Source: Avena insularis
Lineage: Eukaryota; Streptophyta; Magnoliopsida; Poales; Poaceae
Length of the DNA stretch: 64,000 nucleotides
Reading direction: 5' to 3'
Assembly (NCBI GenBank): GCA_023614405.1
Contig: CM042691.1
Location: 178,904,927-178,968,926 of the forward strand
Position 1 is the first letter of the stretch. Each line of letters opens with the position of its first letter. The notes beneath the pieces were generated by a model. The model ran no database searches. It was given only the letters and a program-made list of their open reading frames with translations, and had not been told where the DNA came from. The position numbers were made by a program, and so were the translations under genes. This document shows, piece by piece, positions 49,839 through 60,786 of the stretch.

Positions 49839-49911
49839 ATGGTTCTTGCCGACCTCAATTACAGTCCACCTGAAGAAGGCAACATTTCCGAAGAAGAAGA
49901 TCAAAATGCAG
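49839..49911 (+). pseudogene. Possible first exon of a deleted mariner-like transposase
   Basis: The ATG at 49839 opens 'MVLADLNYSPPEEGNISEEE', an acidic N-terminus with a DLN motif, ending at a GT donor (atgcag/gtctat). Plant mariner-like transposases often start with short acidic DLN-type N-termini. No helix-turn-helix or DD39D catalytic region follows in the element. This is inference from position and composition. Confidence 0.35.
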
Positions 49912-51275
49912 GTCTATTTTCTTTACCAAAGTAGACTAATAAGATGTGTCTATTTTTTCAATGTACCAATCCTCGAGCGATAAAATACTTGGCCTAAATG
50001 AGCTGCAGTCCCTTACGCTTAAACAATACAATTGAAATCTAAATTTCCACATTCTAAAAGTCTGAAACCATAAACATTTGGGACTAAGAGTTAACACTAA
50101 CTTCTAAAAGAGGATGCAGTTAGAGCAAATCTTCATCAGAGTATGAAAGAACAACAAGCATATAAAGGGACATGTCTTCTTTTTATTAGGTAGACCAAAC
50201 ATTCTATAAAATCGAGTCTCCATGAATTAACTGAAAGTGCAATGCATCAGAAGGTACTGAACAATATTTAGATATATGCCTTTGATATAGCTGCTTGTTA
50301 CCTAACAGAATGTGTAGTAAGACATAGTCCTTACAGTAACCACATTTCAACAATTTAGGAATTCATCTTCTGTACTTTGCTTAGAAAAAGGTCAACAATT
50401 CAGGTACATGATAAGATTAAATGCATCCTCTGCACTTTGCTTAGAAAAAGTTCAACAATTCAGTTACAGTAAGATGTTAAGGTAGTTTCAAAAAAAAGAT
50501 GTTAAGGTTAAGCATATTTTTCAGAGCTAGTAAGGACTGAATTTCAAGAAAATCTCTGACAATGAAGGTTCTTATCTTAGAATGAACACAAGCAGAAACC
50601 AAATATGCAAAAGAACTTGAGAAGGTTTCAGCCATCTTCGAATACTACTAGGTTGAACCCAATTCACATGCCTGAAATCTGAAATAACCAAGCATCACCA
50701 TTAGCATCTAATGACACAAAATGACAGTGTTCAATAATGCATTGATCTGCAATTTATTTTTCTATAGAAAAATGCTTGCTCACTCTCATTTTCCAGCAAG
50801 TCTATTTTGCTGCAATATTTAACAGATTCCCATGTATAGATGAAGTATTGTACTGTCAAAAGAACCAAGCAAGTACAAACATTAACTTGATTTTACTGAG
50901 ATTGCAAGTTTTGAAAAGAAAATATGCAAATTCAGAGACAATGAGCACTGAATATTGCAAGTTATAGTTTAGTCTAGTCTCCGAATTATTACTCTACCAA
51001 CTAGCACTAAATATTGCAAGATGGGAGCTAATCATACTAGTGTCTATCAGTTCATGCATTGTTGGCTCTCTTTCCCTCCTGGGATCTCTGATTCCTCTCA
51101 CAAACACTATGTTCAGTACCAATTAAATACTCCATTAGGCAAAAAAAAAAAAACATGCCAAGAATATGCAAAGGTAAAGAGTACTCGAAAGCATGCCAAG
51201 GATCTAAATAAAATCGACTTATCCCCTGTTTTAGGTTGAGTCTCAATTTGTCTCTGCAACCCATGCCCACACGTA

Positions 51276-51411
51276 GCGCCATGTACGCAGATCCCCTGTC
51301 CAGCTCACCATAGGAGAGTAGATCAAGCGCCAGGTACGCAGACCGAGCTCACCATAGAAGAGTAGATCAAGCGCCATGTACGCAGATCGAGCGCCATCGC
51401 ACGTACATCAA
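51276..51411. repeat. Three-unit imperfect tandem repeat
   Basis: Units start gcgccatgtacgcagatc at 51276, gcgccaggtacgcagacc at 51327 and gcgccatgtacgcagatc at 51371, each ending in (t)agatcaa or catcaa. Unit lengths are about 51, 44 and 41 bp. It lies inside the mariner-like element. Confidence 0.7.
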
Positions 51412-51487
51412 GCACCGACGCATAAAAACGTAATCTTGACTCGAGGTCACTGCTGCGTGCAGGGAGCGGGATGAATAGGGGATTCAT

Positions 51488-51490
51488 TGT

Positions 51491-51521
<31 letters not shown>

Positions 51522-51525
51522 GGGG
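51488..51525. repeat. (TG)n-(G)21 microsatellite
   Basis: About 8 TG dinucleotides are followed directly by an uninterrupted run of 21 G. It may be length-variable and prone to sequencing error. Confidence 0.9.
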
Positions 51526-51857
51526 CGGCGTGGGAGAGGAATCAGGAAGGGCGACTACACGGGCAAGGGGGAGACAACGACGTGTGTGCTGGAGGCGACG
51601 GCAAGCGAGAGAGGGGAATGAGACGGAGACGAGAGCGAGTTTCCTGTGCTGACACGAGGATAAAACAGGAAACCGGAAATTTCGGTGTACTGTGGCCAGC
51701 GTTGCCTTGCTTTTCTTTCGCGACAATAGAAATGTGGACGGAGGGAGTAGCTTTTACCAAAACGCGATTTGTTTGTGCAACTTACCAGCAACGGTCAGTT
51801 CCGTATAGGTGATTATAAATGAAAGCTAAGGTGCTAAGTTCCCTGCATATCGAGACA

Positions 51858-54800
51858 CTACTTCAACCCAAAAGCAAACGACAGCTTCGGTCGCGACTTG
51901 TTCTTGCCCAGCAGCTTCATCTGGCTCTGCTTCTGCTGTTGTTCCTCCATCTGTTTCTGCTTCATGGCTTCCTCCGTCGCTTTCTGGAGCCTCTCCAGCT
52001 CCTGGTACCGCTCCAGCTCTTTCTGCTGCTGTTCGATGGCTACCTTCATCTGAGCCTCCTCTACTTTCTTTTGGTCTTCTTCGAGCTTCTTCTCTAATTC
52101 TTCTCGCTCTATTTTCTCATGTTCCTGTGGCAACAAAAAATGAAACAGCAAACATAAGCTTTCATGAATTATGACAATGTTTCTAGTACTGCAGCAAGAA
52201 CCAAACAATGATGCAAAGGATGCACAATACAAGCCAGCAGAAAACATGGCAGCAGAAAGGAGCTTACAGCTTTCTGTTGGGCCAGAACCAAAGCTGACAC
52301 CTTTTCTTTCTCGATTTGGGCAGCTACCTCCTCATGTATCCTTTTCCGCCCTTCATCAATTCGTCTTTGTATTTCATGTTTGATTTCTTCAGAATTCAGA
52401 CTATCCTCAACCTGTTTTCTAATAGCTTGCTCTACTCTTTTTGCCGTTTCCTCCTCTAATAGTCTCAGTTCCACTTCTTTTTGGCGCCTGCAATTGCGAG
52501 AACAAGTTAATGACGTGCATTTTTGGAACATAGAATATTCCCAAATGCCAACACTTCCATCAAGGCAACAAAAGCAGCCAAAAGCAAGGCACGCGATTTT
52601 ACAATCATTAACTATCTATATCATCAACTATGCCTTTCACCAGCATAGTGTTGAATACAAACTAATACATTTTAGGCATACCTCTATTATGATTCCAGAT
52701 CCAAAAAACGAATAAGCAAAACTGGTCAAGAGTAGATAAAGGATCACCAATTGCATCATCAAATATAACAAGTGGAACTATAGCAGTAGCTTCCTTCGGA
52801 AAAGCCTGTAGAGAAGAATGTCAAGTAACTTGTGGCAGATTTAGAGCTCATCATGTAAGCGTCTCGATATTTCAACTAAATTATATTTTTACATGTATCT
52901 CAGAACACATGAAACCAATGATTAATTGACCTTTTTTCATAAAAAATCAATTGGTTAGTACCACTTGTTGTAGAAGCAAAAATAAATGAATTAGCACACT
53001 TCTCAAAAAAAAAAAAGGATAGGCATGAACAAAAAATAAACTGAAACGCCACTATGTTTAATGATACAATTTGATATTCTGCCACTGCAGTTTCATTCCC
53101 TTCTATACATTACATGTCAGTGCAGTGGACAGACTAATCCATACTCAAAACCAGAAGAGCAATGAATAGTTAAAATGGTAATGCTTTTTAGAGAAAGCCC
53201 AAAGCAACACCAAAACTAAACAAGAAGAAAGGAACGCCACCAAATCGGAACTAGACCAGGAACTAAAGTCCTTGCATAAAACATTGGTCAACATAAATTC
53301 TATCTGGCACAGCAGTTAAAAAATCACAAGAACCTGAGAACTGCAAGCCTCAGACAACCTGACTATATAGCATATGGACAGCATTATTAATTTCCAGAAG
53401 CATGGAAAATAGAAACAAACTGCGCTGATGATAGTAGAATGTTGCGACTAATTTCATTTCTTACTGAGTTATTAATTCTACATAGTCTCACTGCACTCTG
53501 CCATCATTGATTACTTTTTCAGAGCTAGTTTGCAACAACTTTAGAGAATAAGTTACAGTTACATCTACAGAAAAGGAAAGTTGGATGAGCCTTCATTTTA
53601 TAAACAAAACAATTCAGATGTAAGGAAAAGATTGCCAAATTAACATTTATATCTAAATATCCCGTCCATTATTGTTCGAAGAAATATTGATAACCCACGC
53701 CCACTATTATCCAGAAAAGAATCTAGAGCAACTGAAATACATGTATTCCAAAAAAGATATAATTTAGAGCGCAGATAGCCAAGTAGAACCTGACCTCACG
53801 ATGTGGTGAAAGCAGCAGCTAGATGAGTACAATATGATATCACTATAAAAATGTTCATTAAGCAATAGCTCGTCAACATCGTAAAAGAGGTATGTCATAG
53901 AAGTAAACAGGTTGCTAGATTGCATAGCCAAACTCTAAATAGCAAAGCAGATACTCCCCACCTTTTCTTTTCTTCTTCTAGCCTTTTCTTATCAATGGCA
54001 TTCTTGTTCTCTGCAGAACCAAGTTGAGGATTTGGTTTGGCGATCGGGGAGCTAGTGACACTCCGACTTCTCTTTCGTCTGTAACGTCTTTCTGATGGAG
54101 ATCGACTCTTGCGCCTCCTGGGAGAGGAGGGTGAAGGGCTCTTCCTTCTGGAATACAAAGGTTGCCATTGTAAGGACAAAAATAGAAGCATGATAGGATA
54201 AAATTAAACAGGCAATCACTATCGCTTACTGAAGCCCTAAAAAGTGAGCGAAAGCAGTTACCTCACACGTTGTTAGAACTTTGCAGGATTCCACAGCAAT
54301 ACAGGATAGGGTAAAAATCTTTGTACGTTCCATTCTTTTTACCAAAGAAGTTCTTGTAAAGCAATGCGGAATTGCAGAGTACCGGTAACTATATTTGAGT
54401 ATCATCTGCTCATATGTTCCAAACTGCCTCCTTATGCATTCCTTCATCAACATTTTTTCTTGGTTTGGACGTAAAATGGATGCCGCAGATTTTTAGTGGT
54501 TTCCATATCGGATTAACAAATTAATAACATAAGAAACTCCTCATTTATTGCCCCCATTCTCCCTTTCAACCTCTCTTGGCCTGTGTGCTAGTGTTTACCT
54601 AATGATGTTAAGATAGTGCACCCTGGTATGGCCTTTGGCTTTCCTCTGTTGCCATCCAATAGTTTCCTATCCTTGAGCAACTAGATCGTTATTGTTAACT
54701 GTGGCTGAGGTGGAATTTAAAACAAAGTGGTGAACAGATAGACAAGTCCGCACGAGTCCCACTATTCAGGATTACAGAAGACAGTTGAGCAGCTCACAAG

Positions 54801-55662
54801 ACTGCTCATATAAACCAGTATGAGGCATTGTCATTAATGCTTCGTTCTAGCCTTCTAGGTTTGACTGCGCACCTAAAAGGGTAGTCTAAGTTTCTTCTTT
54901 CGAGCAACCACTCATCTGACAAAGGAAAGATCAACTAATCCTCTACATGATCTCCTTATATTCCGGAATGTCACCAATGGTTGGTGGAAAAACATAGTGG
55001 TGTTGCAAAACCCAACATAGTTGCAGATACCAACCATGTAAGGGAGCAAGGTGCACCCAAGGAATGGAAGCCTAAACCCCGTGGTATGGTGGAAAAGTGG
55101 TGCAAAAAAATCCAAATAAATTGCAACATTCCACCTGGATCAACCTTATTTCGAATTTTCCAAAGAGGGTCTGAGTACAGCAAAAATATGTCGTAGAACA
55201 ATTACATATCCACATGAACTGCGATAGTAGCAGAACCGGCTAGTAACTGTTATTAAGAATCACGTAAACAAAACGCAGCAACTATCCATAGATCCAAAAA
55301 ACGTGAGACCCAGAATTTAATTCCATTCAGCAGGTTTGCATTTATAATAGTACATCAGATGTCAAAACAAAAATAAATGAATAAATAGAAAAACTAATCA
55401 GCGGATTAGCATCTCCTTATGCCTTCTCTAACCTTTCTATACAGTATACACGACACACAGCGAAGATTAATTAAGAACGGGAAAAAGATAAAGCGCGCCA
55501 GATTGCCGTAGCGTGTGACAGGGGAGATCACCTATAAGAGGGGTGATAAGGGGACCTGCTGCGGCTTGGGACGCGTTCCCTGCGGCTCCTCCGTCCTCGG
55601 TATAGCGGAGATGGAGACCGCCGGCGCCGCCGGGGCGGCGACCGTGACAGGTCGCGCGGCAT
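51858..55662 (-). CDS. ARGLU1-like arginine/glutamate-rich protein, four exons
   Basis: Exons are 55662-55532, 54147-53962, 52487-52268 and 52124-51858 (stop TAG at 51860-51858); all introns are GT-AG and the joined frame gives 267 aa. Residues 1-105 are Arg/Ser-rich ('SRSPYHPSYR', 'RRKSRSPSERRYRRKRS'), as in nuclear splicing factors. Residues 106-245 form a highly charged coiled coil ('EVELRLLEEETAKRVEQAI', 'EEVAAQIEKEK'), and the C-terminus is 'LLGKNKSRPKLSFAFGLK', the signature of the ARGLU1 family. Family members are nuclear and affect transcription and alternative splicing; the plant role here is inferred. The length fits the family. ATG 55662 is the first in frame and opens the RS region. 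Introns are 1384, 1474 and 143 bp. It is the only clearly functional host gene in the window. Confidence 0.9.
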
Positions 55663-56182
55663 CCGGCTGAAAGCTACAACCACTGCGGCCCCGCGCTAGC
55701 AGATCTGACCGGAGACCGGTAGACCAGGGACGGACGTGTTAGGCGCCGATCGATGTGGAGCCGTAGGCGGCAATGGCGACTCGGGGCTGGAAAGGTGGGA
55801 GGTGGCTGAAGGGGATGAGGAAACCTAGGTCGTGGGGCCCAGCTACCAGCAGTGACCGGCAATACGGCCTTATTTTTTATGGCAATAGATAGCCAAATCT
55901 GACAGAATTTAAAATTGGCATCGAACTGAAATATCGCAACCACTCTGTACATAGGTCCCATTCTGGCTAAAACAATACTATAGAAAAAGTTTTAAATTTT
56001 TCCACATGAGCAGGTACAAGTTTGAAAGCTCCACCGTTTAAAAATAATATTTTACTATAGGCTAGAAATTTGGCGTCGGAGCAAGAGGGTGTTCCCGTTT
56101 CTTTTTCTTTTCATTTGGAACCACCCTCGTAATGTATAGAAATAGTTCTAAAACACAAAAAGGAAATATAGAACTACATTTG
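55663..56182. promoter_or_regulatory. 5' flank and probable promoter of the ARGLU1-like gene
   Basis: The first 190 bases upstream of the ATG are GC-rich and hold the probable 5' UTR; beyond 55870 the DNA turns AT-rich. No clear TATA box was assigned. A short inverted repeat (gtaatgtatag at 56130, ctatacattat at 56184) may be a MITE remnant. Confidence 0.4.
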
Positions 56183-56717
56183 GCTATACATTATGGGTGC
56201 TCTTAGACGTCAAACTCAAACTCAAACAGAGTCTCGTGTCGCCCCTGTGGGCGATAGCGAGGAGACCAAACTGTTATATTTTGATCTAAATTCTATAAAG
56301 TATAGGCCAACTTCTCACGAGTGGAGCGAAGCCCGTTGTCGGAGGCTTGGGCCGAGTGGAATACCTAGGTTTCCACCGTTATATAAACCTCTTGGAAGCC
56401 ACCGGCTAGGATGAGTTGTATCTGTAAAATTTCTAACGTTTGTAAACACTCCTCGTTATAGTAAAGTTTGGCTGGCTGGCGCCCGTGGTTTTTTTCACTC
56501 TTTGTTGAAGAGGTTTTTCCACGTTAAATCGGTGTCTCCTTGCTATGATTTTGTTTTAGTTCTTCGTTATCTTGTCTCAATTATAACACAAACCCTAACG
56601 TCGTCGGGCCCTTCCGCACCATCCTTTCGGCGCTGCTTCCGCTGGCCTCCGCCGCGATGGCAGCAGGTCCCACTCCCAAAGGGTGGTGGGGCTTTCCTTG
56701 GCTGGTGGCGCTCCTGG
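56183..56717 (+). mobile_element. Copia-type LTR remnant (probable)
   Basis: Stretches such as 'tttggctggctggcgcccgt' (56468), 'gaagaggtttttccacgtta' (56507) and the following T-rich 'ttcgttatcttgtctcaatt' resemble the 3' half of grass Copia LTRs, and a TATA-like 'ttatataaacctc' lies at 56380. After 56580 a GC-rich piece resembling a leader or gag start runs to the Angela-like fragment. No LTR partner is present. Confidence 0.4.
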
Positions 56718-56889
56718 TGTTGGGAATATGCCCTAGAGGCAATCATGTATGATGTAATTCCTAATATATTCATAAAGTAATTAAATTGTCCTTGTATGAA
56801 CATCTGATGTATATCATTGAATATGTGATTCAACTGTCGAACTATACATTCCTGTTATTCATACTAAATATCCTTGGTCATTAAGGTTA
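56718..56889 (+). mobile_element. Angela-like Copia LTR, 5' fragment
   Basis: It starts TGTTGGGAATATGCCCTAG, as in the solo LTR at 46032, and is cut after about 170 bp by the chromovirus LTR at 56890. The rest may lie beyond the right edge of the window. Confidence 0.65.
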
Positions 56890-59800
56890 TGTAGTGACCT
56901 TGGATCGGTAAGGATCCTAAGTCCCTGTGATTAACATGCTAGTCCCTGGATCAATAGCTAGCACTCACAGTCGATGAAATATCATATAAAACATAAAGTC
57001 TTTATTACACGGAGAATCCAGAGTATAAATTTATTACAAATTTGTTTAGCATAAGGCTAGCTCAAATAACAGCGGAAAACATAAAAGCAGCTTGAGTCCA
57101 TCAACGCCCCAGGCTTGTCGAGTGTAGACTCGCGATCCCTACGCACCTTTCAATCTTCGGATTCTGCACATAAGACGTGCAGCCAACAAGTTGGGTCAAT
57201 ACTTTGAATGTATTGGCAAATTACACCAAGGAAAGAAAGGACTATCTCTACATGCAAGGCTAGTTTAGGCTGTAGAGTTCATTTGCTCAAAGCTAGTTTT
57301 CTTAAGTAGAGAGAAGAGAAGATTTTCCCTACTTTGTAAACATTTGCTTAGATAAAATAAGATCGAATGGCACACGAGGATATTACTCACCAAGTGTCCA
57401 AACAACCAAACACTTGGATATTACACACCAAGTTCCCAAAATCCCACCCATTGGTGATATTACGCACGCCATGGGGTTTCAAAACTTTGTTTTAGAAAAG
57501 AGAGAGGAAGATCCTTCAGAGGTCCATCATTCAGATGCTCAATGTTGTTCTGTTTCCGTGAACACGGCTGATCGATCAGATTGCAATAATCTCGAGAGTT
57601 TGTGCACTTTACCCACAATCCACGATCAAGTCTTTTTACAGACAAGATGATGGCGAGGCTTTCCCTTAGTAGCCCCTCTACCTTTCGGATCCAACCGTGC
57701 CAAGAACCTCCAAATGTTGGTACCCAGGTGAGGTTTCCCACTAAGTACTAGGCCAAGACAGAGCCCATAATGTATTGTGGTTGCACTAGAAGCTTCTGAA
57801 TTCTGAAACATGGCAGACTTCTTTGATTCCTGGGCGGCCGTCCTCCACCAAAATCTCACTCGTTGACCCGACAACCACTCCGCCCAGAAGAAAACTTAGT
57901 TTTATTTTGAAGTGGATTAGAGGAGAAAAGTTTGCTCTAGAGAGCCTTTATACTTCTTTGTCTTTCGAACCCCCCAACGGTACTTTGTATATATAGCATA
58001 GCAAGCAATACTTAGCAAAAACAGGGGTAACCTATTAGGAGGGGAAATCCTAAGTATAGAGCTACTCATGGCATACTACAAAGTCATCGCACTTGCAAAA
58101 TAATACTAAGGAAAAATTCTACTAGAACATCCTACACATGCATACTACAGAATTTTGAAGATCACATGCATAGAATCAAAACTGGGACGAAATTATGAAC
58201 AAGTGGTGTAACTTGCCTTGATCCGAGCAGCACTCTACACAATTGCACTCCTTAGCGCACTCCGAACAATCTAACGAATCACAAACATAGATCTGATCAC
58301 AACTTTCTCAAAACATATCACAGAGATAATCATGCATGCATGCAACATGGTATTTTATGCAAGATTGGTTTTCTAAATTGACCAAGGTAGCATAATTGGA
58401 TTGCAATAGTGTTAAGGGTGTTACTAGGATTGATTTCCCATAGGTTTAAATCTATTTGGGTCACTAATATAATTCATAGGATTAATAGGAGATCCAACCA
58501 TCTAATTATCCCCAAATTAGATCTAATGATCTTAAGCAAAGTTTTATAATTTTTTCCAGTAGGTATTGCGGAAACAAAGTCAACGCAACAAGAATCAACT
58601 AAAACAGAGTTATAATTATTTTTCTACGAATTAAATACTCCAATCTAATGATTAAATTCTACACCAAAAACCCTACTATAAACTTGAAATTTTATTGCAG
58701 ATCTGTGTTCTACATAAAATTATGAATCCAATGGTATATTATAAGCTAAATTTGTCCAAGTATTTAATTTTATATGATTTTCGCAATATTTAACTCAAAT
58801 CTGCAAAATTGATCTAGCCCTAACTCAAAAACGCGCCAGGTGGCAGCTCCCGGTTGGTCTAGCTGGACAAGGCGGTGGCGACGCAGCAAGCTGGCGCGGC
58901 TTGCCACGCGGCAGCGTGGGATTCGCTGGTACCCCCTCGAGTTGGCTTCTAATCTGAGCCGCGGATTGTAGATCGAACGGATAGGAGGGGCGCGGCGACT
59001 TACTGCGGTGGCGACGGCGGTGGTGAGCGGCGGCGGTGTCGGTGGAGACAGGCGGCGGCACTCTGGTGCTCCTCGGGGAAGGCGGAGAGGTCAGGGACAA
59101 TCGCCTCCACCTCGCGGTCGTGTTCGTGGCTTCGGATGTGCTCCTCGCTTCCTCTTCCGTCGGCAAGGCCCCGCCGTTCCTCCTCGTCTCTGGCGATGCG
59201 TCGGCGAGAAATTGCCGTCGATTAGCTGCAGTAAAGAGAGGGGAAGGTATACGGGACGAATCATTAGTGGATGGAGAAGGCTCCAGAGGGAGAAAGGAGT
59301 AAGGGGAGGGCTCCGAACTGTCTCGGCGAGGTTTGCCCGACGGCGGCCGACGCGAGAGATTCGATCGAGTTAGGGTTTTCATGGAAAAGAGGAGAGGGGT
59401 CGATGCGAGGCTTCTTAAGGTGGGTATGGCGTGGGTAAGGGGGAACGACACGGAGGAATCGCGGAGTTCGGCTCGGGTTGATCCCGTGTGCGCCAGGGAC
59501 TCGCCGTCGTCACGGAGGGGACGGCTGACAGGTGGGTCCCGTGCGTTGGTGGCGGAGGGGGGAAGTGGGCAAGCAGTGCGTGCAGGCAAGAGGCATGAGG
59601 ACAGGTGAGGGATATTGGGCTGGCGCAGCCGGCCCAGCAAGGTTCGCTGCTGCCTCTATTTTTTTTCCTTATTAGTTTTTTTCAATTTCTGTTTTACTAA
59701 TTTCCTAATAACTTTTGTAAAACAAGTCCAAAAGTGATGAAACTTGTTTCCAAATTTTTGTAAAAATAAGGTGGTCAACATAGGACCATGGATTAATATT

Positions 59801-59989
59801 TTTACAAGGTTTTTGAAGGGTCAAGCATGAATACAACAGTATTTCTTACATAGGGAAAACTTTATTAGGGTTTTTGGTAAGCTTAGGTGTTAGGATTTTT
59901 GTTGCAAAATTCATCTGTAGGATGCAATGATGCAAGGATGATGCATGCTTCTAGTAATAACACCTTGTAACAAAACTTGGGATGTTACA
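56890..59989 (-). repeat. 3' LTR of the Tekay-like chromovirus
   Basis: The LTR is 3100 bp. It has an AT-rich/GC-rich/AT-rich layout with the GC-rich block at 58830-59640. Its phrases 'gctagtccctggatc' and 'atagctagcac' are shared with the 20826 and 26557 LTRs, showing common ancestry. Confidence 0.82.
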
Positions 59990-60001
59990 AACCTACCCCC
60001 C

Positions 60002-60274
60002 TTAAGAAGAATCTCGTCCTCGAGATTCGGGTTGGCTAGCAAATAGTTGTGGGTGTTCTGCCTTCAAGTCTTCTTCACACTCCCACGTAGCTTCTTCCTC
60101 GGAGTGGTGGTTCCATTGTACTTTGCAGAATCTTATAGTCTTGGTGCGGTTAATCCTTTCGGCTGTTTCCAGTATTTTGATGGGTTTTTCCTCATAGGTA
60201 AGGTCATTCTCCAATTGAACCTCATCTAGGGGAACGGTGTCTCTTAGCGGTGTTTCGGACATCTCCGGTGACAC
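60002..60274 (-). pseudogene. Chromodomain end of the chromovirus pol
   Basis: The frame contains 'ETAERINRTKTIRFCKVQW' then 'HHSEEEATWECEEDL', the chromodomain found at the C-terminus of chromovirus integrases and thought to steer integration to particular chromatin. It is out of frame with the preceding integrase segment (frameshift near 60270), so it is cut off from the enzyme. It ends shortly before the PPT at about 59990-60030. Confidence 0.82.
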
Positions 60275-60786
60275 TTCTTTAGTTGTGACACATGAAACAC
60301 ATCATGAACAGTCACTCCTTCCGGTAACTCCAACTGATAAGCAACTTCTCCTCTACGGGCCAGAACCTTATACGGTCCTATGAATCGTGGGGCTAACTTG
60401 CCCTTGATTCCGAACCTCTTAACTCCTCGTAGGGGTGAAACTCGGAGATACGCCCGGTCCCCTATTTTATAAGCCACATCTCTGCGCTTGGAATCAGCAT
60501 AACTCTTCTGTCGGGATTGGGCTACCTTTAGCCTATCCTGAATCTGTCGTACCTTTTCTTTGGCATCCTTGATCAATTCAGGTCCAAATAGACTATGTTC
60601 ACCAACTCCATTCCATAGTAGCGGAGTCCTATACTTCCTGCCATATAGAACTTCAAACGGAGCCATCTTGATACTTGTCTGGTAGCTGTTGTTGTATGAG
60701 AACTCCGCATATGGCAGGTTATCGTCCCAACTAGACCCATAGTCTAGTGCGCAAGCTCTCAACATATCTTCCAGAATCTGGTCCAC
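60244..60786 (-). pseudogene. Integrase C-terminal half of the chromovirus
   Basis: The frame runs '[20 protein letters not shown]', 'APFEVLYGRKYRTPL', 'VGDRAYLRV'-like 'KIGDRAYLRVSPLRGVKRF' and 'RFIGPYKVLARRGEVAYQLE' to 'VFHVSQLKKC'. This covers the end of the integrase core and the GPY/F module. It is separated from the N-terminal half by a frameshift near 60790 and from the chromodomain by another near 60270. Confidence 0.82.

Larger units (their letters stand above)
49196..51747. mobile_element. Mariner/Stowaway-superfamily element, 2.55 kb
   Basis: The ends ctccctccgtccacttct and (complement) ctccctccgtccacatttct are inverted, similarity continues to about 30 bp ('gtcgcgg'/'gtcgcga'), and TA lies on each side (49194-49195, 51748-51749). 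It is far longer than a MITE but has no full transposase. A GC-rich, CAG-rich leader (49380-49800) precedes a short exon-like ORF (49839-49911). The rest is AT-rich. It is best read as an internally deleted mariner-like element. Confidence 0.78.

Noticed and set aside
51819..52097. Leu-rich 92-aa ORF on the + strand
   Set aside because: It is the complement of the coiled-coil exon of the ARGLU1-like gene.
53962..54191. ORF start inside intron 1 upstream of exon 2
   Set aside because: The first residues before 54147 are intron; a CAG acceptor precedes the RS-rich exon and joins in frame with exon 1.
58825..59640. 271-aa ORF on the - strand
   Set aside because: It lies in the GC-rich block of the chromovirus LTR, is Pro/Ser/Arg-rich without a domain, and similar GC-rich LTR blocks give similar chance ORFs.
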